From a virus, in the IMG/VR virus record IMGVR_UViG_3300044971_002890, positions 1-39,734 of that record: a stretch of 39,734 bases of DNA; one strand, given 5' to 3'. Made by a program: the position numbers and the translations under genes. Numbering within the stretch: the first letter of the stretch is position 1; the number at the start of each line of letters is the position of its first letter. Below, one piece after another: positions 22,550 through 30,085 of this stretch. The notes under the pieces were generated by a model. That model saw only the letters and a list, made by a program, of their open reading frames with translations, made no database searches and was not told the DNA's origin.

Positions 22550-23349
22550 TTTAATGAAAGATACAATGAGTTATAATTTTTATACTTTTCAATGATTGAT
22601 TTTGGAACATAATCTTGATAGTTATATTCGGTTTTTTTTATTTTACTTTTTACTCGGTGTAAATTACGTCCAAAAACAATATCATTATATTCAATTTCAT
22701 TAGATTTAAAATTAGAAATATTTTCTAGTTGATGATGATATTTTTTTATTCCTAAAAACTTATAAATTTGATTTATCTTATTTTCAGTATCAGAAACAAG
22801 ATCTTCATACTTTACGAAAAGTGCGTGTCTTTTATTTTCGCTTTTATTTAAATTATATAAAGAGTGTAAAGATTTCATAATCTGTCCGTTGCTGTCCATT
22901 AAAACTTCACACTTTTTTTCAGTTGTATTGAATTCTTCTAAAAAATTACCTTTATTATTTTCAGACCAATAAAGGAAAGATGCTAATATCTCGTTTAAAT
23001 CTCTAATTAATACAACTACTTTTATTTCATTAGGACAATACTTTTTGAGTAGTTCTAAATTATCAGGAGTTCCCCAACAAGACCTATCGATAATATACTT
23101 AAACTTCCAGTCACGATAATAATTACAGAATATTTTTTTACTTATATTATCTATTGATTTTGTATCTGGAAAGTTTACAAATTTTGGATCAGTGTTTTTT
23201 AAATTTTCTATCTCATAAAAAACATCTGCAACTGGACTATTAGCAGTTACACATATGTTTTTATTTTGGTTGAGAATAGATCCAAGTAAAGTATTTCCAG
23301 ATCTAGGTAATCCAGAAAGAAAATAATATTTTTTTCCACCAAAGATCAT
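22546..23349 (-). CDS. sulfotransferase family protein
   Basis: 267 aa. YYFLSGLPRSGNTLLGSIL (about residues 8-26) is the 5'-phosphosulfate-binding loop, and VVLIRDLNEILASFLYW (about 111-128) supplies Arg116 and Ser124 for the 3'-phosphate of PAPS. LFVKYEDLVSD and NKINQIYKFLGI are further family features. The enzyme would transfer sulfate from PAPS to a hydroxyl (carbohydrate or Tyr); acceptor unknown. It is AT-rich, comes right after the adhesin at 23386, has a sigma70-type promoter, and is coupled to the beta-hydroxylase. Sulfotransferases occur in some cyanophages. Confidence 0.9.
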   Translation of the reverse strand: MIFGGKKYYFLSGLPRSGNTLLGSILNQNKNICVTANSPVADVFYEIENLKNTDPKFVNFPDTKSIDNISKKIFCNYYRDWKFKYIIDRSCWGTPDNLELLKKYCPNEIKVVVLIRDLNEILASFLYWSENNKGNFLEEFNTTEKKCEVLMDSNGQIMKSLHSLYNLNKSENKRHALFVKYEDLVSDTENKINQIYKFLGIKKYHHQLENISNFKSNEIEYNDIVFGRNLHRVKSKIKKTEYNYQDYVPKSIIEKYKNYNSLYLSLK

Positions 23350-23372
23350 AATAAAATACTTTACTTACATTT

Positions 23373-23402
23373 ATTATACACCAATTTATTGATATCTGAC
23401 AA
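23373..23402 (-). promoter_or_regulatory. sigma70-type promoter for sulfotransferase and hydroxylase
   Basis: TTGTCA (23397-23402), 18 bp, perfect TATAAT (23373-23378) on the minus strand, overlapping the end of the adhesin gene. Start near 23366, 17 bases ahead of the ATG. Confidence 0.6.
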
Positions 23403-24408
23403 TCACAATACCGTGTCCACCATCTCCACCAGCACCAGGAGTTGGGTTGAGTGGATTAGTAGTACTAGTAACATAATTTGCACCACCTCCTCCACCACCG
23501 GTGAAATTAACACCAGGATCTCCGTTATCATACTCACCAACTGGACCTCGATTTATACCACCACCACCTTCTCCGCCGCCACCAACACCACCTAAAGGTC
23601 GAACTGTAGTAGTATAATAATTTGCTCCGCCGCCGCCACCGCCAAAATATCCTGTTGGTCCTACAGTAGGAGACCATCGTGGTCTTATTGGTGCAGGTAT
23701 CGCAGGAGCAAGTATGGTTGATGGGAATCCAGGGAATGGTTGTCCAGCACCACCGTGTCCTCCTCGTGTTGGTGCAGGAGCAGCAAGATTTCCTCCACCA
23801 GCTCCGCCGCCACCATCACCATATCCAGTGGTAGTAGTAGAAGCATTTCCATAAGCAGTAAATAATCCAGGAACTGGTTGAGGTGCCGCTGGTGTAGTTG
23901 TATTTGAATATTGACCACTTCCACCACCAGAACCACCAGGTAATGCAGCTACTGGACCTCCTGCTCCACCACCTACTGCTGTGATTGTTCCTATTATAGG
24001 ACCAGAAATTAAAGAATTACTTCCAGAACCACCTTGTGCGCCTGGTGCCTTATCTCCACCTTTACCAACAGAAATGGTGTGTGAAGCGGCAGAAAGTGGA
24101 ACATTGGGTCCATAGACAACACCACCTGCTCCTCCACCACCTGCATAAAAATGTCCACCACCAGCACCACCACCAGCAACAATTAAAACATCCGCAGTAA
24201 TTGCAGTGTTTACTATAAGATTATCTGCATTTGGGTATAAAAATACGTGATAAGTATATCCATTTCCAGATTCGGCACTTGGAATTATAGTACCTCCACT
24301 TGCTTTAACACCACCGACAGCAGCAAGAGGGACTTTTCTTTTTCCAAAACTAAATCCACCAGTTCCCCCTCCGCCAAGAGAAGAAAGTCTGCTTATAATA
24401 GGTGCCAT
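23386..24408 (-). CDS. glycine-rich tail-tip adhesin (340 aa)
   Basis: MAPIISRLSSLGGGGTGGFS start, then GNGYTYHVFLYPNADNLIVN, TADVLIVAGGGAGGGHF, and Gly/Pro loops (PGLFTAYGN, GGGGGANYYTTTVRPLG), ending HGIVIVRYQ. Its layout is very like the adhesin at 28079, including the PFPGFPST / PIRPRWSPTVGPTGYFGGGG segment, which matches PFPAFAAP / PVQPLWIPAVGPTGLYGGGG there. Starts 1 base after the fibre gene at 24410. A sulfotransferase-hydroxylase pair follows. Confidence 0.82.
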   Translation of the reverse strand: MAPIISRLSSLGGGGTGGFSFGKRKVPLAAVGGVKASGGTIIPSAESGNGYTYHVFLYPNADNLIVNTAITADVLIVAGGGAGGGHFYAGGGGAGGVVYGPNVPLSAASHTISVGKGGDKAPGAQGGSGSNSLISGPIIGTITAVGGGAGGPVAALPGGSGGGSGQYSNTTTPAAPQPVPGLFTAYGNASTTTTGYGDGGGGAGGGNLAAPAPTRGGHGGAGQPFPGFPSTILAPAIPAPIRPRWSPTVGPTGYFGGGGGGANYYTTTVRPLGGVGGGGEGGGGINRGPVGEYDNGDPGVNFTGGGGGGANYVTSTTNPLNPTPGAGGDGGHGIVIVRYQ

Positions 24409-24409
24409 A

Positions 24410-25165
24410 TCAATAGAATCCTCCGCTTGCTACACCAAATACTTCATAGTTATCAGTCGTGCTTGCAGAACCAATGGTATTGATTCCAGTAAATCCGTAG
24501 ATCGTATAACCAGCAGTTGTAGTCATTCCGGAAACAGCATTGGCAAGAGAACCACCTGCCCACTTAATTGTCTTAGAAACTCCATTCATATTAACAGCAG
24601 TACAAGTTCTTGCAATACCACTCGTTGAAGTTGCAATCACAGTAAAGGTTACAGCGTGATTATCAAAATCACTGGATGTCGGAATACCAACAACATTTAA
24701 CGTAATATTGCCAGTTGCATTTGTGCAGATTGCAACGTTAGCACTTGAAGAATTATATGTTAATGTTGCAGTATTTCCCGAAATCAATGCAGTCTTTTCC
24801 GCACCAGTAATAAATCTACTTTCATTTGGAGCGATTGGAATATTTGCTTCAAAAGATTTCTTAGTATCGTTATATGTAAAAGTCTTATTGGTTGTTCCAT
24901 AAATCCGAATACCATCACCATCTGCTTGTGCATCTGTGGTATTTCCAGATCCAATACCAACAAGAGGATCTGTTATTTCTAAATTAGTTGTATTAATAAT
25001 TGTCTGAGTACCATTAACTGTTAGATTACCAGTTACAGTCAGAGCACCACCAACCTGAACATCTTGTGATGATGTTAATGTACCAAGAACTGTTGCTCCA
25101 TTTGGAAATGTAGGAGCACCAGTTCCTGCCTCATTTTTAATATTATTAACTCTTATTTCAGACAT
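24410..25165 (-). CDS. tail-fibre protein partnering the 23386 adhesin
   Basis: 251 aa. MSEIRVNNIKNEAGTGAPTF leader, LTVTGNLTVNGTQTIINTTN block, then NDTKKSFEANIPIAPNESRF and a C-terminal domain ANVAICTNATGNITLNVVGI to INTIGSASTTDNYEVFGVAS, homologous to the genes at 6698 and 13654. Late motif at 25186. Likely a trimeric fibre carrying the adhesin. Confidence 0.8.
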   Translation of the reverse strand: MSEIRVNNIKNEAGTGAPTFPNGATVLGTLTSSQDVQVGGALTVTGNLTVNGTQTIINTTNLEITDPLVGIGSGNTTDAQADGDGIRIYGTTNKTFTYNDTKKSFEANIPIAPNESRFITGAEKTALISGNTATLTYNSSSANVAICTNATGNITLNVVGIPTSSDFDNHAVTFTVIATSTSGIARTCTAVNMNGVSKTIKWAGGSLANAVSGMTTTAGYTIYGFTGINTIGSASTTDNYEVFGVASGGFY

Positions 25166-25185
25166 TTTGAGTTATACTTTTCAGT

Positions 25186-25192
25186 TATTTAT
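25186..25192 (-). promoter_or_regulatory. T4-type late promoter motif
   Basis: CATAAATAACTGAAAA, 21 bases before the ATG at 25165, shortly after the stop of the 84-aa gene. Confidence 0.65.
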
Positions 25193-25197
25193 GCTTA

Positions 25198-25452
25198 TCA
25201 AGTACCTGTTGGTCTTTCAAACTCAGTTCCTTCCTGAACAATTCCATCACCATCACCGTCTATCGCGTTTGGATTATATCCATCATTATTTACAACAAAA
25301 CCACCAAACGCATAAAGTTCAGTGGTTGCTTCTTCCTGAGAAGCGTATAATTTACGATCATCAAAATTAGTTGACCAATTATAATTTCCCTGATAATAAA
25401 TTGATTTAGTTTGTCTTTGAATAGTTTGTACTTTCTTAATAAAGTAAGACAT
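25198..25452 (-). CDS. small protein with DxDxDG calcium-site-like loop (84 aa)
   Basis: MSYFIKKVQTIQRQTKSIYY, GNYNWSTNFDDRKLYASQEE, TELYAFGGFVVNNDG and then PNAIDGDGDGIVQEGTEFER. The DGDGDGIVQEG loop (about residues 65-75) has the spacing of an EF-hand/dockerin-type Ca2+ site. The protein family is common beside cyanophage fibre genes; it may be a Ca2+-stabilised virion part. Late motif at 25471. Function not known. Confidence 0.7.
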   Translation of the reverse strand: MSYFIKKVQTIQRQTKSIYYQGNYNWSTNFDDRKLYASQEEATTELYAFGGFVVNNDGYNPNAIDGDGDGIVQEGTEFERPTGT

Positions 25453-25465
25453 TTTAAATACTTTT

Positions 25466-26020
25466 TTAAGTATTTATTGCTTGATGATCTGGAAGTTTAG
25501 GAAGTAAATCAAAAGCAATAATTGTTCTCTGCTTTCTTGATTGATTAGGATGAACAAAGTGTAATGTATAAGAAGGAACGATGACTAATGTTCCCTCTTT
25601 GACATCTTGAGGATATGCCAGAGTTGTTGTATCAGTTCTTGGGTCTTGCCAGGGAGCAACAAAACAAGTAGGAGTATGATGCTTTGAATCAAACTCAACA
25701 TAAAGAACACCAGAGAATCCCCAACTGCGATGGTTGTGAATCGTCTGGTGGTCTCCTTGTTTATATCTCACAGACCAGGCATCAGTCATACTACAAGTGA
25801 CTTGTGCTTCCTGACAGAATTCAAACAGTTGAGGTTTGATGAGGTCTTGGAAGTAATGAATATAATTTTTGCGATTTGTTTGACGATCAGTCTCAAAAGT
25901 TTGCAGTGTAGTTCTTACAAACTTTTGAGAGTTGATACGATTGAGAAGTCCCTTCTTTTTAAAATCCCAATCATCAATCTGATACTGATAAGAAGGGTAT
26001 TCAAAAAGTTGAGTTTTCAT
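25466..26020 (-). CDS. 2OG-Fe(II) oxygenase-like protein (2OG-FeII_Oxy_5 type)
   Basis: 184 aa. HQTIHNHRSWGFSGVLYVEF gives His95/His97 in the HxH form of this subfamily, VKEGTLVIVPSYTLHFVHPN the distal His (154 or 157), and RTIIAFDLL the Arg (165). Contains WQDPRTDTTTL between the halves. Last of a four-oxygenase operon running from 28030, overlapping the gene before it by 4 nt. Its last codons (Ile-Asn-Thr-stop) double as the late motif for the next gene. Substrate unknown. Confidence 0.87.
   Translation of the reverse strand: MKTQLFEYPSYQYQIDDWDFKKKGLLNRINSQKFVRTTLQTFETDRQTNRKNYIHYFQDLIKPQLFEFCQEAQVTCSMTDAWSVRYKQGDHQTIHNHRSWGFSGVLYVEFDSKHHTPTCFVAPWQDPRTDTTTLAYPQDVKEGTLVIVPSYTLHFVHPNQSRKQRTIIAFDLLPKLPDHQAINT
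25471..25477 (-). promoter_or_regulatory. T4-type late promoter motif inside the upstream gene
   Basis: AATAAATACTTAAAAAA; encodes the Ile-Asn-Thr-stop end of the oxygenase. 19 bases before the ATG at 25452. Confidence 0.6.
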
Positions 26021-26682
26021 AATCGTATAGCATTATTATATAGTGCATGGTTATATGGACAAATATCAAATGCGATTGTTATTCTTGGTTTAAGTGAATA
26101 GTGTGGGGTTGTATAATGAAAAATATATGATGGAAACAAAGTCATATCTCCATTTTTATTTTTAATCTCAATGATTTCTGGATCATTTATTTGATTGATT
26201 GGTGACATATAAACAGTTGAAGTATTTTCTACTTGAAGATTAAAGTGACCACTTAAATAGGAAACACTGCTGGTTGAATGCGAATGCGGTTTAATTTTTT
26301 GACCAAATCTCAATACATTATACCAACATTGAACCCATAACTCATTTGGAGTTTGATTTCCACACTCATTATTATAAATTATTAAATTTTTAACAATTTG
26401 TTGTTTTAATTTTTTTATTTCAGGATGATTCCAAGTAAGAATATTATAATATTGAAATTTAGATGTTGTACTATTTTTTCCTAATCCAGTGTATCCATCA
26501 ACATTTTTACCAATATAACTGGTAGATATTGGTAGTTTTTTTACTTCTTTTTCTTTACTTAATAAGAACTGGGAAAGAGAGTTAGTATCAATATTTTCAC
26601 ATAAAGAAGTTCCAACTCTAAAATCCCAAGTTGGAGCATAGGGGGTTTGAGGTGAAGCACTTACAAACCTTTTAAAATTCAT
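26017..26682 (-). CDS. 2OG-Fe(II) oxygenase-like protein (2OG-FeII_Oxy_5 type)
   Basis: 221 aa. VLRFGQKIKPHSHSTSSVSY holds His133/His135 (HxH), YLSGHFNLQV the next strand, MTLFPSYIFHYTTPH the distal His (189), and PRITIAFDICPYNH the Arg (200). N-terminal third is unlike its neighbours (QTPYAPTWDFRVGTSLCEN). ATGA overlaps with both adjacent oxygenase genes, so the run is translationally coupled. AT-richer than the two genes upstream. Substrate unknown. Confidence 0.86.
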   Translation of the reverse strand: MNFKRFVSASPQTPYAPTWDFRVGTSLCENIDTNSLSQFLLSKEKEVKKLPISTSYIGKNVDGYTGLGKNSTTSKFQYYNILTWNHPEIKKLKQQIVKNLIIYNNECGNQTPNELWVQCWYNVLRFGQKIKPHSHSTSSVSYLSGHFNLQVENTSTVYMSPINQINDPEIIEIKNKNGDMTLFPSYIFHYTTPHYSLKPRITIAFDICPYNHALYNNAIRL

Positions 26683-27401
26683 CGTGCCCTATCCCAAGCA
26701 CAGTGAGCACGTTGTCCATCTTGTAGGACATAATGGAAGAAGATTTGATGATAATAAAGGTCAGCACTCTTACCAAACAGTTTCTTACTCTTCTTTGCAC
26801 CAGGCATTGGGTCTCTCCAATGTGGGCGTTCACAACCTTTATAAACCATCCCATCACCTGCTTTGAGAATTACAGAACGATTTTCACCAGGAACTAATAC
26901 TTGTGTCCTCTTCTTATCTGCATAAGTATCAGGAGTTTTGATCCAGATGGGCCAATCAGCATCCTTTCCTTCCAGGTTGGTACTGATATGAACCGTCACA
27001 GAAATCTCACAAGCATCACGGTCTGCGTGACGGGTAAGTTCCTGCCCTGGGAAGTAGTATCTATCATAATAATAAGTATTATAAAGTTTTCGACCCAGTG
27101 CTTCTTCAAGTTTCATACGAACACCACAGTGAATCTGACGGTATTGTGGATGCCAATAACGTGCAAGTGAACCTTCAACCTGTTGCTCTACTGGTGTATA
27201 GGTAAACTGGTCCATCTTTTTACCCCACCAGTTCATCTGTCCACGCTCTTCTGGTACGGGGTGATAAAGTTCTTCTTGATCCCATAAATTTTTAATCACT
27301 AAATATCCATTCTTCTCAAAAGACTCATTACGAGTCCAAGCAGTTCCCGTATTTCTACGTTCCTGCATCATTAGATCTAGTTCGCTCATTTGTTCTGCCA
27401 T
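26679..27401 (-). CDS. prolyl-4-hydroxylase-like 2OG-Fe(II) oxygenase
   Basis: 240 aa. GQELTRHADRDACEISVTVH gives HxD (His125, Asp127). WPIWIKTPD and VILKAGDGMVYKGCERPHWR supply the later strands and a distal His (184), and YYHQIFFHYVLQDGQRAHCA closes the fold. This arrangement is widespread in cyanomyoviruses. Coding is less AT-rich than the next two genes, matching the gene upstream. No gap of note to 27410 (8 nt). A protein hydroxylase is likely; substrate unknown. Confidence 0.87.
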   Translation of the reverse strand: MAEQMSELDLMMQERRNTGTAWTRNESFEKNGYLVIKNLWDQEELYHPVPEERGQMNWWGKKMDQFTYTPVEQQVEGSLARYWHPQYRQIHCGVRMKLEEALGRKLYNTYYYDRYYFPGQELTRHADRDACEISVTVHISTNLEGKDADWPIWIKTPDTYADKKRTQVLVPGENRSVILKAGDGMVYKGCERPHWRDPMPGAKKSKKLFGKSADLYYHQIFFHYVLQDGQRAHCAWDRAR

Positions 27402-27409
27402 AATTTACC

Positions 27410-28030
27410 TCACTTCCAGCGGGGTCCAACCGTCCATCCAACAAGGGATTTACGGGTTCCTTTTGTAACTTTTAGAACTCTATGTTGTGTGCGAGAATCA
27501 AATAGAATGACAGTGCCACGCTTACGAGGAGCAATATAACTATTACCTGACTCATCAAGCAGTTGCAAGTTTCCACCTTCATAATCATCGGGGTCTGACA
27601 GTTGAACCACAAATGAAAGTTTACGCACAAGTTCAATATTCTCATTCAAGAAATCTTGTGCCAGTCCATCTTGACGATTACCGACGCTTACTGGTTTGTA
27701 TTGAGTTGCAAGTCCTGCGTCATTATGCCAACCATAGAATTGCCCTTCACTATACTTCGTAAACTGCATTGATTCACCATCAATACAACGAAGGTCATAG
27801 AGGAAGTTCTCGCGGTTTGCGCGTTCAATATAGTGCCATACAAATCCACCAACCCAATGTGTGGTTGGAATCCAAGCGTTTTGTGAGTTTCGTTTATCTT
27901 TGTTTAGGGCATCTCCATGAAGTCGGGAGTCTGCCATTTGCTCTTCGAACTTTTCTGAAAGGTCTCGTTCGATGAGATCTACTACATCTTCTGGTAGATC
28001 AGAAAAATACCAAATTGATTGAAATGCCAT
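27410..28030 (-). CDS. PKHD-type 2OG-Fe(II) oxygenase
   Basis: 206 aa. GQFYGWHNDAG gives HxD (His102, Asp104), RKLSFVVQLSDPDDYEGGNL the central strands with the typical YxGGxL, GTVILFDSRTQHRVLKVTKG the distal His (183), and RKSLVGWTVGPRW the Arg (193). This is the PiuC/YbiX-like hydroxylase type commonly found in T4-like cyanophages. First gene of the four-oxygenase operon, 17 bases downstream of the predicted start from a perfect consensus promoter. All catalytic residues are present. Substrate unknown. Confidence 0.92.
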   Translation of the reverse strand: MAFQSIWYFSDLPEDVVDLIERDLSEKFEEQMADSRLHGDALNKDKRNSQNAWIPTTHWVGGFVWHYIERANRENFLYDLRCIDGESMQFTKYSEGQFYGWHNDAGLATQYKPVSVGNRQDGLAQDFLNENIELVRKLSFVVQLSDPDDYEGGNLQLLDESGNSYIAPRKRGTVILFDSRTQHRVLKVTKGTRKSLVGWTVGPRWK

Positions 28031-28053
28031 ATTTGAATAATGTATTCATTTTC

Positions 28054-28082
28054 ATTATATATGAGATTATGGAAAGTGTCAA
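28054..28082 (-). promoter_or_regulatory. perfect consensus sigma70 promoter of the oxygenase operon
   Basis: TTGACA (28077-28082), 17 bp, TATAAT (28054-28059) on the minus strand: full match to the bacterial consensus. The TGA inside TTGACA is the stop codon of the adhesin gene at 28079. Predicted start near 28047. Confidence 0.85.
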
Positions 28083-29158
28083 ATTTGATATCTAATAATA
28101 ACTATACCATCTCCACCTGATGCTGCTGGCACATTTCCACAACCAGTATAAGATCCAGATCCTCCACCTCCTCCGGTATATTTAATTCCAGGTGTTCCAC
28201 ATCCATTTATATTTACAGGAGAAGGAGATCCATTTCCACCGCCTCCAGGTCCTCCAATACCTCCATTTGGGTCGGTCTCGTTTCTTCCTCCTCCACCACC
28301 ACCACCGCCATACAGACCAGTTGGCCCAACAGCAGGAATCCAAAGTGGTTGCACAGGAACAGGAATTTCTGGAGAAATTAATGGAGCAGCAAATGCTGGA
28401 AATGGTTGTCCTGCTCCACCAGGTCCATTCCCAGATTGCCCAGCAGCTGGACTGCCAGCAGATCCAGCACCACCGCCACCAGCACCTTTTGGATCAGATC
28501 CACCGGTACCACCAGGATTTCCGTATTGAGAAAAGAATGGACTTGGTGTAAATGGAACATTGAGCGTTGGTTGTGTTCCTGTTCCTCCTATAAATCCTGG
28601 GGTGTATGTTGGTTCTCCGGTATATGTTCTGCCTCCACCACCAGATCCACCAGAATGTTCCGGCATATTTGGCACGACACCATCATACGGACCACCACCA
28701 CCTCCACCATCTGCAACCATTCCAAAAGCAGTAGAAGGTGATCCCTTTCTTCCTGTTGGACCACCAGCAGGAGTAGTTTGAGCAGCACCCTGTCCAGAAT
28801 TTCCTACTCCAATAGGATATGTTCCTGCTGTCACTACATATGAACTATGCCTAACAATACCTCCTGCACCACCACCAGCAGCAAGTGGATTAGCAGCACC
28901 ACCACCACCAGCAACAATTAAAACATCAATATTTTTAGATCCTCCATCTACAACAAAATTTCCTGGTGAAAGAAAAACATGATATCTATAACCATTTCCC
29001 GGAGTTATCCCTGCTATAGTATTTGTTCCACCTGACGCAGAAAATACAGAAGGAGCAGAAATACCTACTGCAGCAGCAGCTCCACCAAACCCAAATCCAC
29101 CAACACCTCTTGCAATACCAGTAAAGACTGGTTTTTCTTTCTTATGCCATTCAAACAT
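28079..29158 (-). CDS. glycine-rich tail-tip adhesin (359 aa)
   Basis: Starts MFEWHKKEKPVFTGIARGVG, GFGFGGAAAAVG, then GNGYRYHVFLSPGNFVVDGG, KNIDVLIVAGGGG and Gly/Pro loops, ending GGDGIVIIRYQI. The segment PVQPLWIPAVGPTGLYGGGG is shared in form with the adhesin at 23386. Starts 15 bases after the fibre gene at 29174. Four oxygenase genes follow behind a strong promoter that overlaps its stop. Receptor-binding role inferred. Confidence 0.82.
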   Translation of the reverse strand: MFEWHKKEKPVFTGIARGVGGFGFGGAAAAVGISAPSVFSASGGTNTIAGITPGNGYRYHVFLSPGNFVVDGGSKNIDVLIVAGGGGAANPLAAGGGAGGIVRHSSYVVTAGTYPIGVGNSGQGAAQTTPAGGPTGRKGSPSTAFGMVADGGGGGGPYDGVVPNMPEHSGGSGGGGRTYTGEPTYTPGFIGGTGTQPTLNVPFTPSPFFSQYGNPGGTGGSDPKGAGGGGAGSAGSPAAGQSGNGPGGAGQPFPAFAAPLISPEIPVPVQPLWIPAVGPTGLYGGGGGGGGRNETDPNGGIGGPGGGGNGSPSPVNINGCGTPGIKYTGGGGGSGSYTGCGNVPAASGGDGIVIIRYQI

Positions 29159-29173
29159 GATCCAGTCCTCCTA

Positions 29174-30058
29174 TTATGGTCTTACACCACCGTATCTGAA
29201 GTTGCCATTGTCAGTAGCATATACAATATAGTTTCCAACAGTTCCTGTTGACCCACCATTATAATGAACTGCAAGACTGACAATATCAACATCATTTGCA
29301 GTTGATGAAATAGTTACAGTGCTTCCACTAGAAACTCTTGCCGAAGTTGAGAATCCAGCAACATTATAAGGTTTTAAGAAAATATTTGTTCCAATACCAG
29401 TGGATCCTGTCGTGTTTCCAGTTCCAGTTGCATTTTGAGTAAAGATAATAGTATAAGTCGTCAGAGAGTTCTTTGTAACTGCGAAGTCTCTGAGTGAAAC
29501 AATACCAACCTGCCCATTTGCAAGACTATGAGTAAATACCGTTCCGTTATGAGCATCACACTCTAAGATAACATTTGTTGATCCACTGATTGCATAAGTT
29601 GATGCCGTGCTTACAGTTTCAACAGCACCTCTAATGTCAACACCATTGCTGAAAGCAAATGCATCAGAGTTGCTATTCCAAGTTAAAGTCTTATCTCCAT
29701 CAGAACCACCAAAGATTGTAATACCACCACCATCTGCTGTGGTATTTGATGGTGAAGTAGTAGTTCCAATACCAATATTCTTATCTTCTACAACCAGATT
29801 TACAGAACTAATAGTGGTAGTGGTCCCATCTACTGTCATATTGCCATTAACAGTAAGACCACCACAGGTCATAATACCACTGGTATTAACAGTTCCACTT
29901 CCAGTTACATTCAGAGCACCAGTAACATTCAAAGATCCAGAAACATTAGTATTTCCAGAAATAGAAGCAATACCAGTCACTGCAAGAGTATTAGATTCTG
30001 GAATCGTAACTGTACTTCCAGTTCTTGATTTAATATTGTCTACTCTTAATGTTGACAT
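29174..30058 (-). CDS. tail-fibre protein partnering the 28079 adhesin
   Basis: 294 aa. MSTLRVDNIKSRTGSTVTIP leader, SGSLNVTGALNVTGSGTVNT repeats, then the block GGLTVNGNMTVDGTTTTISS, VEDKNIGIGTTTSPSN and GGITIFGGSDGDKTLTW, nearly the same as in 10121 at DNA level too. C-terminal domain VGIVSLRDFAVTKNSLTTYT to VGNYIVYATDNGNFRYGG. Variant late motif at 30077. Confidence 0.8.
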   Translation of the reverse strand: MSTLRVDNIKSRTGSTVTIPESNTLAVTGIASISGNTNVSGSLNVTGALNVTGSGTVNTSGIMTCGGLTVNGNMTVDGTTTTISSVNLVVEDKNIGIGTTTSPSNTTADGGGITIFGGSDGDKTLTWNSNSDAFAFSNGVDIRGAVETVSTASTYAISGSTNVILECDAHNGTVFTHSLANGQVGIVSLRDFAVTKNSLTTYTIIFTQNATGTGNTTGSTGIGTNIFLKPYNVAGFSTSARVSSGSTVTISSTANDVDIVSLAVHYNGGSTGTVGNYIVYATDNGNFRYGGVRP

Positions 30059-30076
30059 CTTGAACTTACTTTTTAG

Positions 30077-30084
30077 TTATTTAG
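30077..30084 (-). promoter_or_regulatory. variant late promoter motif CTAAATAA
   Basis: TCTAAATAACTAAAAA, 19 bases before the ATG at 30058, directly after the stop of the gene at 30086. It keeps the CTAAAAA block seen behind other late motifs. Confidence 0.5.
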
Positions 30085-30085
30085 A

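Noticed and set aside
26672-26866. Overlapping ORFs on both strands in the 26.7-26.9 kb area
   Set aside because: They are shadows of the prolyl-hydroxylase-like gene at 26679, which has the full set of catalytic residues.
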